Positions 5,047 through 6,811 of a stretch of DNA of 6,811 bases are shown here, in pieces. Within the stretch, counting starts at the first letter, position 1; each line of letters opens with the position of its first letter. Source of the DNA: Candidatus Nitrosopumilus sp. (GTDB lineage: Archaea; Thermoproteota; Nitrososphaeria; Nitrososphaerales; Nitrosopumilaceae); NCBI GenBank assembly GCA_013002265.1, contig JABDKK010000212.1, positions 1 to 6,811 on the forward strand. The letters are read 5' to 3'. Under the pieces are notes generated by a model, which was not told the DNA's origin, ran no database searches, and saw nothing but the letters and a program-made list of their open reading frames with translations. The translations under genes were made by a program, and so were the position numbers.

Positions 5047-6811
5047 ATGTCAGAGTACAAGTTAGGAACATGGGATCTTTCTGAATTAGCAAAGAATCCA
5101 AATAGTCCGGCTTTTCAAAAACAAATCCAGGATCTAGAAAAAAAGGCAAAAGAATTTGAAAAAATCAAATTACATCTAGACCCTAAAATGTCTTCAAAAA
5201 AATTTCTAAATATTTTACATCAAGTGGAAGAGATTTCAGAGAAGATGAGTAAAATTGGAGGATATGCATCATTGTCTTATTCCTCAGATACACAATCTGA
5301 TGAGGCAACATCACTGATGACAAGGATGTCAAAATTGGGTTCTGAAGTTTCCAATAAAATATTATTCTTTGATTTATGGTGGAAAACTCAGGTTGATGAA
5401 AAGAATGCTAAAAGACTAATGAAGGATTCTGGAGAAATTCGAGAATATCTAGCACACAAGAGACTATTTGCCAAATACGCACTAAGTGAACCAGAAGAGA
5501 AGATAATCAATACACTAGATGTAACAGGAATTTCTGCTCTTGTAAAATTGTATGATAAAATTACTAATGCCTTTGAATACAAAATGAAAGTAGGCAATAA
5601 AGCAAAAAAGATGACAAGAGAAGAGATCACAAATTATGTTCGAAGTGCCAATCCAAAGATACGTGAGACGGCCTACAAAACAATTCTTTCAAAATATTCT
5701 GAAAATAAAGGAGTGGTGGGAGAGATTTATCAAAATATTGTTCTTAATTGGAAAGACGAAGGAATTGAAATCAGAGGTTACAAGAAACCAATTTCAATGA
5801 GAAACATTGGAAATGATGTGGATGATAAAACAATAGAATCACTATTATCGGTTTGCAAAAACAATTCAGCAGTTTTTCAAAAATTTTTTGTGCAAAAAGC
5901 AAAGATTCTAAAAATAAAAAAATTGAGGAGATATGATCTTTATGCCCCAGCTACGGCAAAAATTAAAGAAAAAAATTATTCTTACAACAAATCAGCAAAT
6001 CTTGTTTTTGAATCACTTGGAAAGTTCAGTGATACGCTAGAGGAATTTGCAAGAAAAGTTTTCAGTGAAAATCATATTGATTCTGAAATTCGACAAGGAA
6101 AAAGAGACGGGGCATTTTGTAGTACTTTAACTCCAAAAATCACCCCTTATGTTTTGGTAAATTTTACAGGTAAATCCAGAGATGTCTTTACTTTAGCTCA
6201 TGAATTAGGCCATGCAGTTCATAGTCAGGCAGCACAAGACAGATCAATCCTTGTTCAGGATCCCCCATTACCTCTTGCCGAAACTGCTTCCACTTTTTCA
6301 GAATTGCTGTTATATGATAACATCTCAGACAAAATTTCTGATGATGAAAAAAAGATCATGCTATCTGAGAAGATAGATGATTTGTATGCAACAATTCTAA
6401 GACAATCATTTTTTACAATTTTTGAAGTTGATGCACATAAGCAAATTGGCAGAGGAACAACAGTTGATGAGATCTCAAAGACTTATCTTCAAAACCTAAA
6501 GGAACAATTTGGTAATTCAGTTATTCTCTCAGAAGATTTTGCAATTGAATGGAGTTGTATTCCACATTTTTATCACACACCATTTTATTGCTATGCATAC
6601 TCTTTTGGAAATTTACTGGCATTGTCTCTATTTCAGAGATACAAAAAGGAGGGAAAAGACTTTGTACCATCATACATCAACATCCTGGCAGCAGGTGGCT
6701 CAAAAAAACCAGAAAAACTTCTTGCAGAGCACGGATTTGATATAAGATCACCTAAATTCTGGAAAGAGGGCTTTGACTATATTGAAACACAGGTTAAAGC
6801 ATTATCAAAAT
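5047..6811 (+). CDS. pepF: M3-family oligoendopeptidase (PepF-like), 3' end cut by window
   Basis: This is a cytosolic zinc metallopeptidase that cleaves short peptides, probably recycling products of the proteasome and other proteases. In all, 588 residues are visible from ATG 5047, and the final base (t) could begin the stop codon, so the protein is essentially complete at the usual family length of about 600. The N-terminal two thirds are charged and mostly helical, as in the PepF lobe. The zinc site is HELGH at 385-389, inside TLAHELGHAVH, with the third ligand E412 in LAETAS, 27 residues after the first His, as in thimet oligopeptidase. The substrate-binding end carries the family pattern around H507 and Y514 (IPHFYHTPFYCYAYSFG, 505-521). 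There is no signal peptide or membrane segment. It diverges from the antiporter and shows no operon partner in view. All catalytic residues are present. The symbol is by family resemblance. Confidence 0.93.
   Translation, partial: MSEYKLGTWDLSELAKNPNSPAFQKQIQDLEKKAKEFEKIKLHLDPKMSSKKFLNILHQVEEISEKMSKIGGYASLSYSSDTQSDEATSLMTRMSKLGSEVSNKILFFDLWWKTQVDEKNAKRLMKDSGEIREYLAHKRLFAKYALSEPEEKIINTLDVTGISALVKLYDKITNAFEYKMKVGNKAKKMTREEITNYVRSANPKIRETAYKTILSKYSENKGVVGEIYQNIVLNWKDEGIEIRGYKKPISMRNIGNDVDDKTIESLLSVCKNNSAVFQKFFVQKAKILKIKKLRRYDLYAPATAKIKEKNYSYNKSANLVFESLGKFSDTLEEFARKVFSENHIDSEIRQGKRDGAFCSTLTPKITPYVLVNFTGKSRDVFTLAHELGHAVHSQAAQDRSILVQDPPLPLAETASTFSELLLYDNISDKISDDEKKIMLSEKIDDLYATILRQSFFTIFEVDAHKQIGRGTTVDEISKTYLQNLKEQFGNSVILSEDFAIEWSCIPHFYHTPFYCYAYSFGNLLALSLFQRYKKEGKDFVPSYINILAAGGSKKPEKLLAEHGFDIRSPKFWKEGFDYIETQVKALSK

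Noticed and set aside
6509..6745. Short forward frames inside the peptidase gene
   Set aside because: They overlap the conserved C-terminal part of the M3 peptidase in other frames and are shadows.

Overview
The window looks like chromosomal DNA from an ammonia-oxidising thaumarchaeon (Nitrososphaerota), probably Nitrosopumilus-like. The evidence is very AT-rich sequence, tightly packed short genes, several TTG starts, TATA-like boxes about 26 bases upstream of starts (leaderless transcripts), T-run terminators, and protein families I associate with that group. This assignment comes from recognition and no search was run. I see no rRNA, tRNA, CRISPR, insertion sequence or attachment site.

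Layout, left to right. Bases 1-153 hold the C-terminal end of a small zinc-ribbon-like protein (+). At 251-643 (+) lies a 130-residue roadblock-like protein resembling DUF6659, behind a perfect 16-bp palindrome and a TATA-like box. Everything from 661 to 4908 is on the minus strand. In transcription order this is: a Kef/CPA2-type cation:proton antiporter (4908-3118); three very small genes of 53, 38 and 56 codons (3037-2580), the first two overlapping as TAATG; a 303-residue membrane protein with a coiled-coil tail (2492-1581); and a broken cation diffusion facilitator (CDF) metal transporter (1579-661). The last gene (5047 to the right edge, +) is an M3-family oligoendopeptidase, divergent from the antiporter and missing at most its stop codon region.

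No single pathway ties the window together. The minus-strand block is enriched in membrane ion transport: the antiporter, the five-helix membrane protein, and the CDF remnant that starts one base after that protein's stop codon. The CDF gene is the clearest sign of decay. It carries two single-base frameshifts and an in-frame TGA, and probably a nine-base in-frame loss, while its neighbours are intact. The least explained parts are the three-gene micro-cluster, which includes a Cys-rich 56-residue protein, and two perfect palindromes placed like operators. One palindrome shares an 11-base word with the divergent antiporter/peptidase promoter region.
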